A stretch of DNA of 64,000 nucleotides from positions 1-64,000 of the forward strand of contig CANJNY010000002.1 in NCBI GenBank assembly GCA_947475715.1, written 5' to 3'. A model generated the notes under the pieces. It saw only the letters and a program-made list of their open reading frames with translations, had not been told where the DNA came from and did no database searches. The position numbers and the translations under genes were made by a program. The stretch comes from Prolixibacteraceae bacterium. Lineage in GTDB: Bacteria > Bacteroidota > Bacteroidia > Bacteroidales > Prolixibacteraceae. This document shows, in pieces, positions 1 to 8,656 of this stretch; position 1 is the first letter of the stretch, and each line of letters begins with the position of its first letter.

Positions 1-117
1 GGTGTTGTTGCTCTTATTACATACTTGTTTCGCAATTATCTGATCAAAAAAAGAGTTAGGAACGCTGTTATTAAGACCCTCCTCAAAGATGAGCAATTTC
101 AGGAGAATGAGCAATGA
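1..117 (+). CDS. 3' end of a small membrane-associated protein (partial)
   Basis: Frame 1 is open from the first base and ends at a TGA at 115-117, giving 38 residues of a C-terminus. The visible part starts with a short hydrophobic stretch (VVALITYLF), followed by a lysine/arginine-rich segment and an acidic, glutamine-rich tail ending ENEQ. That pattern fits the last membrane segment and cytoplasmic tail of a small membrane protein. The next gene, also on this strand, is a small conserved-type protein, so the two may form an operon of small stress or holin-like proteins. The family cannot be named from this fragment. Confidence 0.5.
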   Translation, partial: GVVALITYLFRNYLIKKRVRNAVIKTLLKDEQFQENEQ

Positions 118-150
118 AACCCTCATGAGCAGTGCACAACCAAGATTAAG

Positions 151-168
151 CTGTGTCAGCTGACGCAG
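151..168. repeat. Short near-perfect palindrome in the 118-290 gap
   Basis: CTGTGTCAGCTGACGCAG reads almost identically on both strands, with one mismatched pair and no loop. It sits between the end of the partial gene at 117 and the start at 291. It could be a protein-binding site or a weak hairpin. There is no downstream T run, so it is not a convincing terminator. Confidence 0.3.
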
Positions 169-290
169 AGGATTCCCCACGATGGATTGGGGCAAGACAT
201 TGGGAGGCTTAAAACAATTTATTTTCACATTAAATAACTACTTTACTATAAAGTTTAAAGGCTATACTGAGGTTATATTGATTAAACACT

Positions 291-683
291 ATGCAAAAAA
301 TAACAACAGATGAAGCACTGAGAGTTGCGATTATAAAACTAGAAACCAGACAATTAAGCGAGGATAAATTGCTTAAAGATCAGTTTTATATTACCTATGT
401 AAGCCTGAAACCTGTAAACGTATTACGGACAGCCATCAATGAATTTCTCACTCTATCCGATTTAAAAGAGCCTTTGATTGAAACTACTGCAGGTATAATT
501 ACCGGCTATCTCTCGCGAATTCTAATCATAAGAAACTCTAAAAACCCTTTTATTCGTTTGGCCGGAATTTTTGCACAATATGGGATAACTAATCTGATTT
601 CAAAAAATTCATCAAAAATATTGAGGGTAGGTCATCGCTTTATTAAAAGTCTGACCAGCCCTTCAAAACAAGTTCCCCGGTAA
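291..683 (+). CDS. Conserved hypothetical protein, 130 aa, probably membrane-associated
   Basis: The frame runs from an ATG at 291 to a TAA. The N-terminal 35 residues are charged and probably helical. A central segment around residues 66-103 is moderately hydrophobic (GIITGYLSRILII, then FIRLAGIFAQYG), and the C-terminus is basic. This resembles small Bacteroidota proteins often found beside holin-like or YtxH-like membrane proteins, but that is recalled family knowledge and not demonstrated here. There is no signal peptide or catalytic motif. It lies 173 bases downstream of another small membrane-type gene. Function unknown. Confidence 0.6.
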   Translation: MQKITTDEALRVAIIKLETRQLSEDKLLKDQFYITYVSLKPVNVLRTAINEFLTLSDLKEPLIETTAGIITGYLSRILIIRNSKNPFIRLAGIFAQYGITNLISKNSSKILRVGHRFIKSLTSPSKQVPR

Positions 684-822
684 ACTATCTTTACTAGGAA
701 AAATAATTCAATTCCTTGTTTTAAAATGCTGATTTGACAAAATAGTCGCCTTATTCAAAAAAATTAGTAAAAACCTTATATTAGCAATTTAAAAATCAAT
801 TAGTAAAATTAATCAAGTTAAA

Positions 823-1332
823 ATGAAAGAGAGTTCAGTAAAAGTAACCTTTGCAGGAAATCCATTAACACTTCTTGGAAACGAGATTAAGGTTGGAGAT
901 TCCGCACCAGATTTTAATGCCATCGGAGGGGGCTTAGCTCCTGTAAAATTATCCGATTTCAAGGGTAAAACAGTTATAATTGCAGTATACCCATCAGTTG
1001 ATACAAGTGTCTGCGCGTTACAAAACCGAAGATTTAATGATGAAGTAAATAATCTTAATGAAGTCGTTGTGCTATCGATATCGTGTGATCTCCCATTTGC
1101 ACAAAGCAGGTTCTGTGCCGCAGAAGGTCTGGAAAATATCATAACAATCTCAGATCATAAGGACCTGGATTTTGGTGAGAAATACGGCTTTGTAATTAAA
1201 GAGCTTCGTTTACTCACACGCGGAACAGTTGTGATTGATAAAGCAGGAATTGTACGTCATATTGAATATGTTCCGGAAGTAACCAATGAACCTGATTATG
1301 ATGCGACCCTTAAAATAGTCAAAGCATTATAA
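823..1332 (+). CDS. tpx: Thiol peroxidase (Tpx-type peroxiredoxin)
   Basis: Reduces hydrogen peroxide and organic hydroperoxides using thioredoxin, in the cytoplasm or periplasm depending on species; no signal peptide is present here. The 169-residue length is normal for Tpx. The peroxidatic cysteine is Cys64 in PSVDTSVC, and the resolving cysteine is Cys98 in FAQSRFC, the spacing typical of atypical 2-Cys Tpx. Arg133 in LLTRGTVVID matches the conserved active-site arginine. The N-terminus (VTFAGNPLTLLG) is the usual Tpx beta-hairpin. The start is the ATG at 823. A strong hairpin follows the stop, so the gene is probably monocistronic. The reverse-strand frame at 813-1142 is its shadow. Confidence 0.95.
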   Translation: MKESSVKVTFAGNPLTLLGNEIKVGDSAPDFNAIGGGLAPVKLSDFKGKTVIIAVYPSVDTSVCALQNRRFNDEVNNLNEVVVLSISCDLPFAQSRFCAAEGLENIITISDHKDLDFGEKYGFVIKELRLLTRGTVVIDKAGIVRHIEYVPEVTNEPDYDATLKIVKAL

Positions 1333-1342
1333 TATGTCGTTT

Positions 1343-1388
1343 AAGAGCGCAAAGATCAATAAATGGGGCTTGGTTCTTTGCGCTCTTT
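1343..1388. terminator. Hairpin terminator after tpx
   Basis: A perfect 13-base inverted repeat, AAGAGCGCAAAGA at 1343-1355 and its complement at 1375-1387, encloses a 19-base loop. It begins 10 bases after the tpx stop and lies before the convergent rubrerythrin-like gene. The T content after the right arm is modest, so it may act on both strands. Confidence 0.7.
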
Positions 1389-1439
1389 CTCTACTTAAAA
1401 TACATATTGTAGAATAAACTCTAACTTGCCTTGACTATA

Positions 1440-2078
1440 TTATTCGGTTTGTTTTGAAAATCCGATAAAATTATCTTGTTTTGTGAGGCAAAATTCGCAT
1501 TTCATGGGAACATCACTTTTGTTATAAATATTGCCGCAACCTGAACATACATACCAGATAAACGGAATTCCGGTTTCATTCCCCTTATCAAGAATTGAAG
1601 CAGCTGTTCGAAGATTCAGTAAGTATCTTTTCTGACAATTATTTACCCATGAAAATGACCTTGCTATCTCTGACGACTTCTCCCTTTCTGCAGTTCTGAT
1701 AAAACCCGGATATATCGATAACATCTCAAAAGTTTCAGTTTTTATTGCCGATTTAAGATTCTCCTTCGTAGATTTTACTTCGAAATTGCCAGTTTCAGGG
1801 GTTGCAGAGTCCTGGCCGTAAAGTTCTATAATTTTACCAAAATTCGTTGAATGAATACGTTCGGATTTAGAAGCCGCAATAAATAACTGAGCCAGCGTAT
1901 CATAACCTTCATTTAGAGCTGCCTGTGAGAACTTTTCGTATTTTTCAGCCGCTATAGATTTATTAGTATAGGCAAGACGAAGATCTTCCAAAGATTTTTT
2001 CTTGGGTTTCAGAGATCCACAATACGAAAAAAGGACCGAAAATATGACTAGAATAACCAATCGAAAAATATGGTTCAT
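1440..2078 (-). CDS. Rubrerythrin-like lipoprotein with degenerate diiron site
   Basis: I choose the ATG at 2078 because it gives a clean lipoprotein signal (MNHIFRLVILVIFSVLFSYCG). The longer frame to 2186 adds 36 residues overlapping the upstream TolC gene. The mature part has a ferritin-like helical domain and a C-terminal rubredoxin-type domain with CSGC and CEFC motifs, the rubrerythrin layout. Retained metal-ligand candidates are the Glu/His of SERIH and the two Glu of ETFEMLSIYPGF. By memory alignment, the first-helix GES glutamate is replaced by Lys (NKS) and the last-helix Glu/His pair before KRY is replaced (VNNCQKRY). The enzyme may be a non-canonical or inactive peroxidase exported to the envelope. 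It follows the tolC/hlyD genes on the same strand. Confidence 0.7.
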   Translation of the reverse strand: MNHIFRLVILVIFSVLFSYCGSLKPKKKSLEDLRLAYTNKSIAAEKYEKFSQAALNEGYDTLAQLFIAASKSERIHSTNFGKIIELYGQDSATPETGNFEVKSTKENLKSAIKTETFEMLSIYPGFIRTAEREKSSEIARSFSWVNNCQKRYLLNLRTAASILDKGNETGIPFIWYVCSGCGNIYNKSDVPMKCEFCLTKQDNFIGFSKQTE

Positions 2079-2148
2079 TTGCGATATGATTGTAATAACT
2101 TCTTTTAAGATAACCAAAAGCTGTAATAATAGTTCACGATGATCCAAA

Positions 2149-3672
2149 TTATTTGCCGGATGCTTTTGCCAGCATAGGATTGTCATATTTTATTTTCTGA
2201 TCGGTTTCAAAGTCGTAAAGAGTCAGAATCCGCAGATTATAATATGCTAACCAATAAGTTGAAAGTGAGCCTATATAGTCACGCTTTGCACTTTCACGCT
2301 CAGCCAATGCAATATTCAGGTCGGTTATACTAATCTCTCCGTTCTGAAATCTTTTTAAGGCAATTTTATACCCATTTTCGGCAACACGATCAGCCTCCTT
2401 TGCGGTTACTAGCTGCCCTTTCAAAAGACTAAATTGTTCAACCTGAACAATAACACTCCTGTCAAAATCTTCCTTTGCCTTTTGTACATCAAAATGGGCA
2501 AGGTCGCGTTGCGATTCGGCCATTTTCACTGCTGAAGCTGCTCGCCCCCAATCCAATATTGGAACACTAACTGTTAATTGCAATACCTGTGAACGGTTGG
2601 GTGACTGATAGATATTAGCCATATATTCGGCACTGTTCGATAATCCATAACTGCCTGAAAGTGTTGCAGCCAAACCCGTAGCACGTTTAGCGGCTGTCAG
2701 GTCTCTATCCGCATTAATCAGTCTTCTCTCAAAATTTACCGCTTCAGGCCGATTGGTTTTGGCCTCTGCAAGAGCCTTTTTTGAATCGATATCAAAAAGT
2801 GTAATATTCAATGGCATTTGTAACTCGATATCCTGATTCTGATCAATTCCCACGTACGATTTAAGCTCAAAATCAGAATTCTTTAATGCCATCCCTGCTG
2901 AATTCAAAGCCTTTTGAGCATTCAGCACAGAGAGTTCTATACGCGAAAAATCATTTTCTGAGATTTGACCTAGTTTCTGCTTTGTTTTGGCTATCCGAAG
3001 ATTGTCATTGCTGTTTTTTAACGCACTCTCAGCAAGTTTATAATCTGTTTGGATCCGAAGATAATTGAAAAAGCGCAACGTAGCGGTATATGCAATACCT
3101 TCAATGGATTGAATAAAATTCTTCTGAGATTCATTATAAACCATCGGCTCAGTCTTTTTTGACCACTTCATCCAGTTATATGCAAAAATAGGCTGATAGA
3201 AACCAAAAGAGATTGGATTGCCGGAGAAGTTCGTCTGCTTTTTATAGTAATCCTGAACCCTGCTGGCTGACGTAGAAGCATAAATATAGGTGCCTGTAAT
3301 CGGAATAGCCTGATTTAAAGAGAGATTAGCGGAGGCCATCAGATTAGAAACCTCTTTAAACTCAATACTTCCATCAGGTTGGGTAACTGGTATGGTAGAT
3401 TGATTAAAATTGGGTAAGGTTCCAGATACAACAAGGTTAGGAAGAAATGTTTTCTGAAAATTCTTCCATCTCCAGAAATAATTTACATTCGTATTTTGAA
3501 CATACTTTACTGCAGAAGACTGCCCAATTGCTAGCTCTACAACATTATTAAGACTTAGTGTAATCTTCAACTTCACCTCATCACCCGATTTATCATCCTG
3601 AGCAAAGAGATCACTGAAAGTACAGAAAGGATTTAGAATGATTAAAATAAAGAATATTATTTGCTTCACCAT
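2149..3672 (-). CDS. TolC family outer-membrane efflux protein
   Basis: Outer-membrane channel of a tripartite export system. The N-terminus is a signal peptide ending near FSDLFAQ. The rest, to 507 residues, shows the two repeated helical-hairpin halves of the TolC (OEP) family. Typical features are the strand-forming segments near residues 100-150 and long amphipathic helices rich in Ala, Asn and Lys (AKTKQKLGQISENDFSRIELS and, in the second half, ALKRFQNGEISITDLN). Only 4 bases separate its start from the stop of the adaptor gene at 3677, so both are surely co-transcribed. No inner-membrane pump is encoded next to them. Confidence 0.9.
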   Translation of the reverse strand: MVKQIIFFILIILNPFCTFSDLFAQDDKSGDEVKLKITLSLNNVVELAIGQSSAVKYVQNTNVNYFWRWKNFQKTFLPNLVVSGTLPNFNQSTIPVTQPDGSIEFKEVSNLMASANLSLNQAIPITGTYIYASTSASRVQDYYKKQTNFSGNPISFGFYQPIFAYNWMKWSKKTEPMVYNESQKNFIQSIEGIAYTATLRFFNYLRIQTDYKLAESALKNSNDNLRIAKTKQKLGQISENDFSRIELSVLNAQKALNSAGMALKNSDFELKSYVGIDQNQDIELQMPLNITLFDIDSKKALAEAKTNRPEAVNFERRLINADRDLTAAKRATGLAATLSGSYGLSNSAEYMANIYQSPNRSQVLQLTVSVPILDWGRAASAVKMAESQRDLAHFDVQKAKEDFDRSVIVQVEQFSLLKGQLVTAKEADRVAENGYKIALKRFQNGEISITDLNIALAERESAKRDYIGSLSTYWLAYYNLRILTLYDFETDQKIKYDNPMLAKASGK

Positions 3673-3676
3673 TACT

Positions 3677-4906
3677 TTAATTATTTATTACCACACTGGC
3701 TGCATTATGGAAAACAGAAATTCCCCTCTTCGGAATCACAATTGTATCTCCTGCCTCAACCCCTGTCAATACCTGAATATGATCGGTATTCTTTATCCCG
3801 GTGGTTAATTCATGACGTGCAGCCACTCCACTTTTTAACACATAAACCACATTTGGAATCTCCTTTTCAAATAGGTTTAAATTATTAATCATCATCGTAT
3901 TGTCAGCCTGATCCTTAATAACCCATAAGGTTATCCGTTGATTTTGAATCAGCTTTGGATGATTCTTTTGTTCAAGATGAACATTAAAAAGCATTTTATT
4001 ATTCTCAATTACCGGATTAACATTTCCAATTTGACCAGGTAAACGTTCGTTATCAATAATAGCTATAACTTTTCGACCGGTTTTAACAAAATCTGCTACC
4101 TTATCTTCGACAGAACCCACGATTTTAAATGTAGATAAATCAGACATCCGAACCAGCACATTATCCGTATTAACTTTCTCACCCAGTTTATAGGCGATAG
4201 ATAGAATAATTCCATCGGAAGGGGCCAAAACACGCATCTGATTTAAAGTATTCATTTTATCGGCAAGCTCCTTTTCCTGAATTTTAATCCCAAGGTTCAA
4301 CCCTTGTTCTTCGGCATACAATTGTTTCAAACGAATCCCATTTTTCTGTTTAAGCATCGTCAGATCCTTTTCCGCGAGGGCGATCTCCTCCTTAGTCTTT
4401 TCAATTTTGGCAGGAGAGATTCCTCCAACATCCAGAAGTTGTTTTTCGTCCGAAAGCTGAGTCTTCAAAGAATTAATATTCATCTTTTTAACCTCTTCAC
4501 TATAATTCAGGTCAACGGTGGTGCTATATTCACTCAATTTATTTTTTTCAAGCGTATTACGTTTCAAATCAAGCTGATCGGTTATTTTTTCAATCTCATC
4601 CTTAATAAGCTCATCTTCCATCATCAGTATAGCCTCACCTTTATTAACATGACTTCCGGGTTCCTTATAAATCTTCTTCAGAATACTGGTATAAGGGCAA
4701 CGAATCAATACTTCATTCTCTGATTCTACTGTTCCTATAGCCAAAATAGGTTCATAAACATCTCCTTTTTCGACTGTTAAAAGAATGCAATCATCCAACT
4801 TAACAGCCTTTGGCATAAGCCTACACGAGAAAAAAATTACGGTGACTACCATGATAATCCCAAGTTGGGTTAAAGTTGCCAATCGATCTCTTTTATTGAA
4901 TATCAT
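3677..4906 (-). CDS. HlyD/RND-type periplasmic adaptor (membrane fusion protein)
   Basis: Bridges an inner-membrane transporter and the TolC-type channel. A single N-terminal membrane or lipoprotein-like segment (LTQLGIIMVVTVIFFSCRL) is followed by a beta-barrel/lipoyl half (VEKGDVYEPILAIGTVES), a long coiled-coil hairpin around residues 105-215 with many Lys, Glu and Leu, the second lipoyl half (MRVLAPSDGIILSIAYKLGEKV is recognisable) and a C-terminal membrane-proximal domain ending at a conserved-type GVEAGDTIVI motif. The 409-residue length is typical. It is the first gene of the operon. Whether it serves an ABC (MacB-like) or other pump cannot be told from this window. Confidence 0.88.
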   Translation of the reverse strand: MIFNKRDRLATLTQLGIIMVVTVIFFSCRLMPKAVKLDDCILLTVEKGDVYEPILAIGTVESENEVLIRCPYTSILKKIYKEPGSHVNKGEAILMMEDELIKDEIEKITDQLDLKRNTLEKNKLSEYSTTVDLNYSEEVKKMNINSLKTQLSDEKQLLDVGGISPAKIEKTKEEIALAEKDLTMLKQKNGIRLKQLYAEEQGLNLGIKIQEKELADKMNTLNQMRVLAPSDGIILSIAYKLGEKVNTDNVLVRMSDLSTFKIVGSVEDKVADFVKTGRKVIAIIDNERLPGQIGNVNPVIENNKMLFNVHLEQKNHPKLIQNQRITLWVIKDQADNTMMINNLNLFEKEIPNVVYVLKSGVAARHELTTGIKNTDHIQVLTGVEAGDTIVIPKRGISVFHNAASVVINN

Positions 4907-5096
4907 TGATTTAAAAAATTAAAATAGACTGAGTATCTAAACAATCCCTACCACTCATGAATTGAGATATTTATAAACAGTAGAGGGGTTAAAGTTAACA
5001 AATTTTGAGTAGATGCCCACTTCTCACCATGAACAAATTGTTATCGAAAATCTTAAGCTTAACAATTCCAATAATATAAAGATTTAAAAAATATCA

Positions 5097-5855
5097 TTAA
5101 ATGAGGATAAGAAAAGCAGATAATACCGTGATTACAAGAACCAACCACTTATAAGTCAATTCCGGAATTCGTTTTATGACAACAATTCCGAACCAGGCGC
5201 CCAGAGCTATGGCCGGAAAAACCACAAAATCGATCGCAAGGGTATGAAGGTTAATGTTTTTCCATACCAGTGCCTGAAGCGGAAATTTCGACATGTTGAT
5301 AATAAAGAAAAACCATGCCGTTGTTCCGATATAACTTTTTTTATCCAGATGCATCGCCAGAAGATAAATCGCGAAAATAGGACCGGCCACATTCCCGATC
5401 ATTGTTGCAAAACCGCCTGCCACACCGAGCAAAGCGGCAAACAACCAGTGATCAGGTGTAAATTCTTTTTTAGTTCCATAATCCTTCCAGATCATTATAG
5501 CTATGCTTAGAAAAACAATGATTGCTATCAACCGCTTAAATTGAACATCATTTACCTGATTACCAATCCATAAAGCTAATATAAGTCCCACAACCGCCCA
5601 GGGAAGTGCCCGAAGCAGATGACTCCAGTTCGCATGCCGATGATAATAAATTACTGCAAACACATCTGCCATTATTAGAATCGGGAGAAGAATTCCTGTA
5701 GACTGCTTCCCTCCAAAAATCAAGGCAAGCGTAGGTACTACAATCATCGAAACCCCGGGAACACCCGTTTTAGACATACCAATAAGCATAGCACAAACCA
5801 CTATTAGCATCCAGTCAAGAGATGAAAGTGAAAACGAGGAAAAAGATTCTGCCAT
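5097..5855 (-). CDS. TauE/SafE (TSUP) family membrane transporter
   Basis: Predicted export or uptake of sulfur-containing or organic anions across the inner membrane; the substrate is not predictable. About eight hydrophobic segments and the family-typical Gly/Pro-rich stretches are present (MLIGMSKTGVPGVSM and GVAGGFATMIGNVAGP). I choose the ATG at 5855 (MAESFSSFS). The longer frame begins with TTG at 5882, and that TTG lies within a TAttTTTG promoter motif at 5880-5887, so it is unlikely to be translated. The protein is then 252 residues. It stands alone, divergent from efp. Confidence 0.88.
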   Translation of the reverse strand: MAESFSSFSLSSLDWMLIVVCAMLIGMSKTGVPGVSMIVVPTLALIFGGKQSTGILLPILIMADVFAVIYYHRHANWSHLLRALPWAVVGLILALWIGNQVNDVQFKRLIAIIVFLSIAIMIWKDYGTKKEFTPDHWLFAALLGVAGGFATMIGNVAGPIFAIYLLAMHLDKKSYIGTTAWFFFIINMSKFPLQALVWKNINLHTLAIDFVVFPAIALGAWFGIVVIKRIPELTYKWLVLVITVLSAFLILI

Positions 5856-5879
5856 TCTGTTACTTGTAAATAATGACGC

Positions 5880-5887
5880 CAAAAATA
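5880..5887 (-). promoter_or_regulatory. Bacteroidota -7 element for the TauE/SafE gene
   Basis: CAAAAATA on the plus strand is TAttTTTG on the coding strand, matching the Bacteroidota -7 consensus TAnnTTTG. It lies 25 bases upstream of the proposed ATG at 5855. No TTTG -33 element is visible at the expected spacing. Confidence 0.45.
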
Positions 5888-6119
5888 GAATAAAAATGGT
5901 TATCCTCCCGTTTAAAATCTCTTCTGAAAAGTGGAAAAAATAAACCTCATACGATACTAAAAGGACCTGTTATGAATTTTTCAGGGGTAGATTCTAAATT
6001 TTTAAATTACCCAAATCAGAAGGAATAATTTATCTTCTATTTAAAAATCAAATCATTAATGCCCATATTTACAAAATATTTAGCGTTAAATATTATTTCC
6101 TAGTTGTCGCTGATTTGTC

Positions 6120-6127
6120 TAAATTTG
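6120..6127 (+). promoter_or_regulatory. Bacteroidota -7 element for efp
   Basis: TAaaTTTG matches the -7 consensus 58 bases upstream of the efp ATG. I found no good -33 element at 19-21 bases. The rest of the 5888-6185 gap is AT-rich and holds nothing else that I recognise. Confidence 0.45.
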
Positions 6128-6185
6128 CAAAAATTTCCCCGAAGGGTTTTTAATCAGTTTATTAATATCATAAATACAAAAGCCA

Positions 6186-6755
6186 ATGGCAACTACAGCA
6201 GAAATTCGAAACGGGCTGTGTATTGAGTTTAACGAACAATTATTTCAGGTTGTATCGTTTCAACATGTTAAACCTGGGAAAGGTCCTGCCTTTGTCCGGA
6301 CAAAACTTAAGAATCTGAAAACCGGAAAGGTGATTGACAATACCTTTTCTGTAGGGACAAAAATTAATACGGTCAGAATAGAGCGCAGACCATATCAGTT
6401 CCTCTACAAAGATGAGATGGGATTCAATTTTATGAATTCGGAATCATTTGAGCAAGTTTCAATCGGAACAGAACTTGTTGACAATGCTGATCTCATGAAA
6501 GAGGGAATGACTCTTGAGATTATGTATCATGCAGATACAGAAACTCCTCTGACAGTTGAATTCCCCCCATTTATTGAGCTTGAAATTACTTACACCGAAT
6601 CTGGTGACCGCGGAAATACGGCATCCTCTACAGCTCTAAAACAGGCTACCGTTGAGACTGGTGCAATCATAATGGTTCCACTTTTCATCAATCAGGGTGA
6701 TCTAATCCGTGTAGATACACGCGACAAATCATACTATGAAAGAGTAAAGAGATAA
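6186..6755 (+). CDS. efp: Elongation factor P
   Basis: Binds the ribosome between the P and E sites and relieves stalling at consecutive prolines. The 189-residue length is standard for EF-P. Domain I is a KOW-like fold, with the tip loop VKPGKGPAF carrying Lys32 in the position that is modified in many bacteria. Domain II (residues about 66-125) and the OB-like domain III (from about 130) follow, ending with the family signature region IRVDTRDKSYYERV. No lysyl-modification genes are nearby. The next gene is the convergent queA, separated by a strong inverted repeat. Confidence 0.97.
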   Translation: MATTAEIRNGLCIEFNEQLFQVVSFQHVKPGKGPAFVRTKLKNLKTGKVIDNTFSVGTKINTVRIERRPYQFLYKDEMGFNFMNSESFEQVSIGTELVDNADLMKEGMTLEIMYHADTETPLTVEFPPFIELEITYTESGDRGNTASSTALKQATVETGAIIMVPLFINQGDLIRVDTRDKSYYERVKR

Positions 6756-6761
6756 TCTTCT

Positions 6762-6816
6762 TTCATCTACTCATGACAAAGGCCGGAAATTCCGGCCTTT
6801 GTCATGAGTAGATGAA
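6762..6816. terminator. Perfect 27-bp inverted repeat between efp and queA
   Basis: The arms at 6762-6788 and 6790-6816 are perfect complements around a single central base, with a GGCCGGAA...TTCCGGCC core. Both genes converge on it (efp stop at 6755, queA stop at 6825). It most likely is a bidirectional terminator. It is unusually long and perfect for one. Confidence 0.8.
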
Positions 6817-6824
6817 GTTTCTGG

Positions 6825-7877
6825 TTAATCAACGATCAACATTGCATCACCATAGGTTCCAAAACGATACTTCTCTTTTATGGCAACTTTGTATGCATTC
6901 ATAAGTTTATCGTATCCGGCAAAAGCCGCAACCATCATTAACAATGTAGAGAGTGGAAGGTGGAAATTTGAGATCATGCTATCAGCAACGGTAAAATCAT
7001 AGGGAGGAAAAATAAATTTATTTGTCCACCCCTCATAAGGCTTTAACATACCGTTAGTTGAAACAGAACTTTCAAGTGTACGCATAACCGTCGTTCCTAC
7101 TGCACAAATATGTTGTTTACTAAGTTTGGCATTGTTAACAATTTCAACAGCTTCATCCCGGATCCAGATTTGTTCAGAATCCATCTTGTGTTTTGTAAGA
7201 TCCTCAACATCTACACTTCTAAAATTACCTAGTCCCACATGCAGGGTAATATCAGCAAAATTCACACCTTTAATTTCAAGCCTTTTTAACAACTCGCGAC
7301 TAAAGTGCAGACCGGCAGTAGGGGCTGCAACTGCACCTTCATGCTTGGCATAAACAGTCTGATAGCGCAGTGCATCTTCTTCCTCAACAGGACGATTTAT
7401 AAATTTGGGAAGAGGAGTTTCACCCAGGTTATAAAGGGTGTCCTTAAATTCTTCGTAAGTACCGTCGAAAAGGAACCGCAATGTACGTCCGCGTGAAGTG
7501 GTATTATCAATAACTTCAGCAACCAGAAGATCATCTTCCCCAAAGTAAAGTTTATTCCCAATCCTGATCTTACGGGCAGGATCTACCAATACATCCCAAA
7601 GTCGTTGTTCCCGGTTTAATTCCCGAAGTAAAAAAACCTCAATCTGGGCTCCTGTTTTCTCTTTATTTCCGTAAAGTCGGGCAGGAAAAACCTTTGTGTT
7701 ATTAAACACCATTATATCGTTATTGCTGAAGTAGTCAACTACATCTTTAAATATCTTGTGTTCAATTTCTCCGGTACTCCGGTGCAATACCATCATTCGG
7801 GATTCATCTCTGTTCTGAGTAGGATGGAGGGCAATCAGTTCCTCCGGCAAATTGTACTTAAATTTTGAAAGCTTCAT
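6825..7877 (-). CDS. queA: tRNA preQ1(34) S-adenosylmethionine ribosyltransferase-isomerase
   Basis: Transfers and isomerises the ribose of S-adenosylmethionine onto preQ1 in the tRNA wobble position, forming epoxyqueuosine. The 350-residue protein has the family N-terminus ([19 protein letters not shown]), the motif [13 protein letters not shown], the central [10 protein letters not shown] signature and the C-terminal [20 protein letters not shown]. All are typical of QueA. It is last in a leftward run ftsX-DUF3098-truB-queA, an order common in Bacteroidota. The truB-queA gap is 66 bases. Other queuosine genes are not in the window. Confidence 0.97.
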   Translation of the reverse strand: MKLSKFKYNLPEELIALHPTQNRDESRMMVLHRSTGEIEHKIFKDVVDYFSNNDIMVFNNTKVFPARLYGNKEKTGAQIEVFLLRELNREQRLWDVLVDPARKIRIGNKLYFGEDDLLVAEVIDNTTSRGRTLRFLFDGTYEEFKDTLYNLGETPLPKFINRPVEEEDALRYQTVYAKHEGAVAAPTAGLHFSRELLKRLEIKGVNFADITLHVGLGNFRSVDVEDLTKHKMDSEQIWIRDEAVEIVNNAKLSKQHICAVGTTVMRTLESSVSTNGMLKPYEGWTNKFIFPPYDFTVADSMISNFHLPLSTLLMMVAAFAGYDKLMNAYKVAIKEKYRFGTYGDAMLIVD

Positions 7878-7943
7878 AGATGATAACTTTTTATGCAGAA
7901 ATAATTATGTATAACTAAAATAGAGCCTGATACCCGTATTTGT

Positions 7944-8642
7944 TTATTCTTTTCTTAAAAAAAGATCCAGCCCAATAGCCTGGCTCAGATCAAAATCACC
8001 AACTCTGGTACGGCGTAACCCGGTGAGATAAGCCCCGCTGTTGACGGCCACGCCAATATCGCGTGCCAGAGCCCGGATATAAGTCCCTTTCCCACAAACG
8101 ACTCTGAGTTTTACTTCAGGCAGGTCGAAACTAAGGACCTCTATTTCTTTTATCTCCAGAACCTTTGATTTTATTTCGACAGCAATACCTTTACGGGCAT
8201 AGTCGTAAGCACGCTTCCCATTAATTTTCACAGCTGAATATTCGGGTGGAACCTGCATAATTGTACCTATAAAATTTTTCAACACTTCAACTAAAAGATC
8301 CTTTGATATATGAGCAGTTTCATACTGTGCATCTTCGGAACTTTCAAGATCAAATGAGGGCGTAGTTGCCCCAAATTTTAATGTAGCGATATACTCCTTT
8401 TCATCAGCTTGTAGAGTTTCAATTTTAGAAGTGGCTTTTCCTGTGCACAGAACTAATATTCCGGTAGCCCTGGGATCCAGAGTTCCGGCATGTCCCACCT
8501 TTAACTTCTTAATATTTAAATTCTTGCAGATAATAAGTCGTACTTTATGGACGAGATCAAATGAAGTCCAGTTGAGGGGTTTGTCAAAAACCAGCACCTC
8601 CCCTTTTTCAAAATCATACTCTGAAATTTCTGATGGCATCAT
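7944..8642 (-). CDS. truB: tRNA pseudouridine(55) synthase
   Basis: Isomerises U55 of the T loop in nearly all tRNAs. The catalytic motif HAGTLDPRATG places Asp56 as the nucleophile. Further family features are LVFDKPLNWTSFD near the N-terminus, EYSAVKINGKRAYDYARKG around residues 135-155, and the CGKGTYIRALARDIG motif near residue 195. At 232 residues it is a short TruB, missing the long C-terminal PUA extension, as in many Bacteroidota. The stop-to-start gap from DUF3098 is 14 bases, which indicates an operon. Two ATG codons start the frame (MMPSE). Confidence 0.96.
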   Translation of the reverse strand: MMPSEISEYDFEKGEVLVFDKPLNWTSFDLVHKVRLIICKNLNIKKLKVGHAGTLDPRATGILVLCTGKATSKIETLQADEKEYIATLKFGATTPSFDLESSEDAQYETAHISKDLLVEVLKNFIGTIMQVPPEYSAVKINGKRAYDYARKGIAVEIKSKVLEIKEIEVLSFDLPEVKLRVVCGKGTYIRALARDIGVAVNSGAYLTGLRRTRVGDFDLSQAIGLDLFLRKE

Positions 8643-8656
8643 AAATAATCCGAACT

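Noticed and set aside
1440-2186. The 248-residue reading of the rubrerythrin-like gene
   Set aside because: The first 36 residues overlap tolC and carry no signal; the internal ATG at 2078 restores a lipoprotein signal.
3661-3888. Plus-strand open frames opposite the efflux genes and other large genes
   Set aside because: They lie fully inside confident genes on the other strand and encode no recognisable domain.
5856-5882. TTG start of the TauE/SafE gene at 5882
   Set aside because: The TTG is part of a TAttTTTG promoter element, so translation from it is unlikely; ATG 5855 is preferred.
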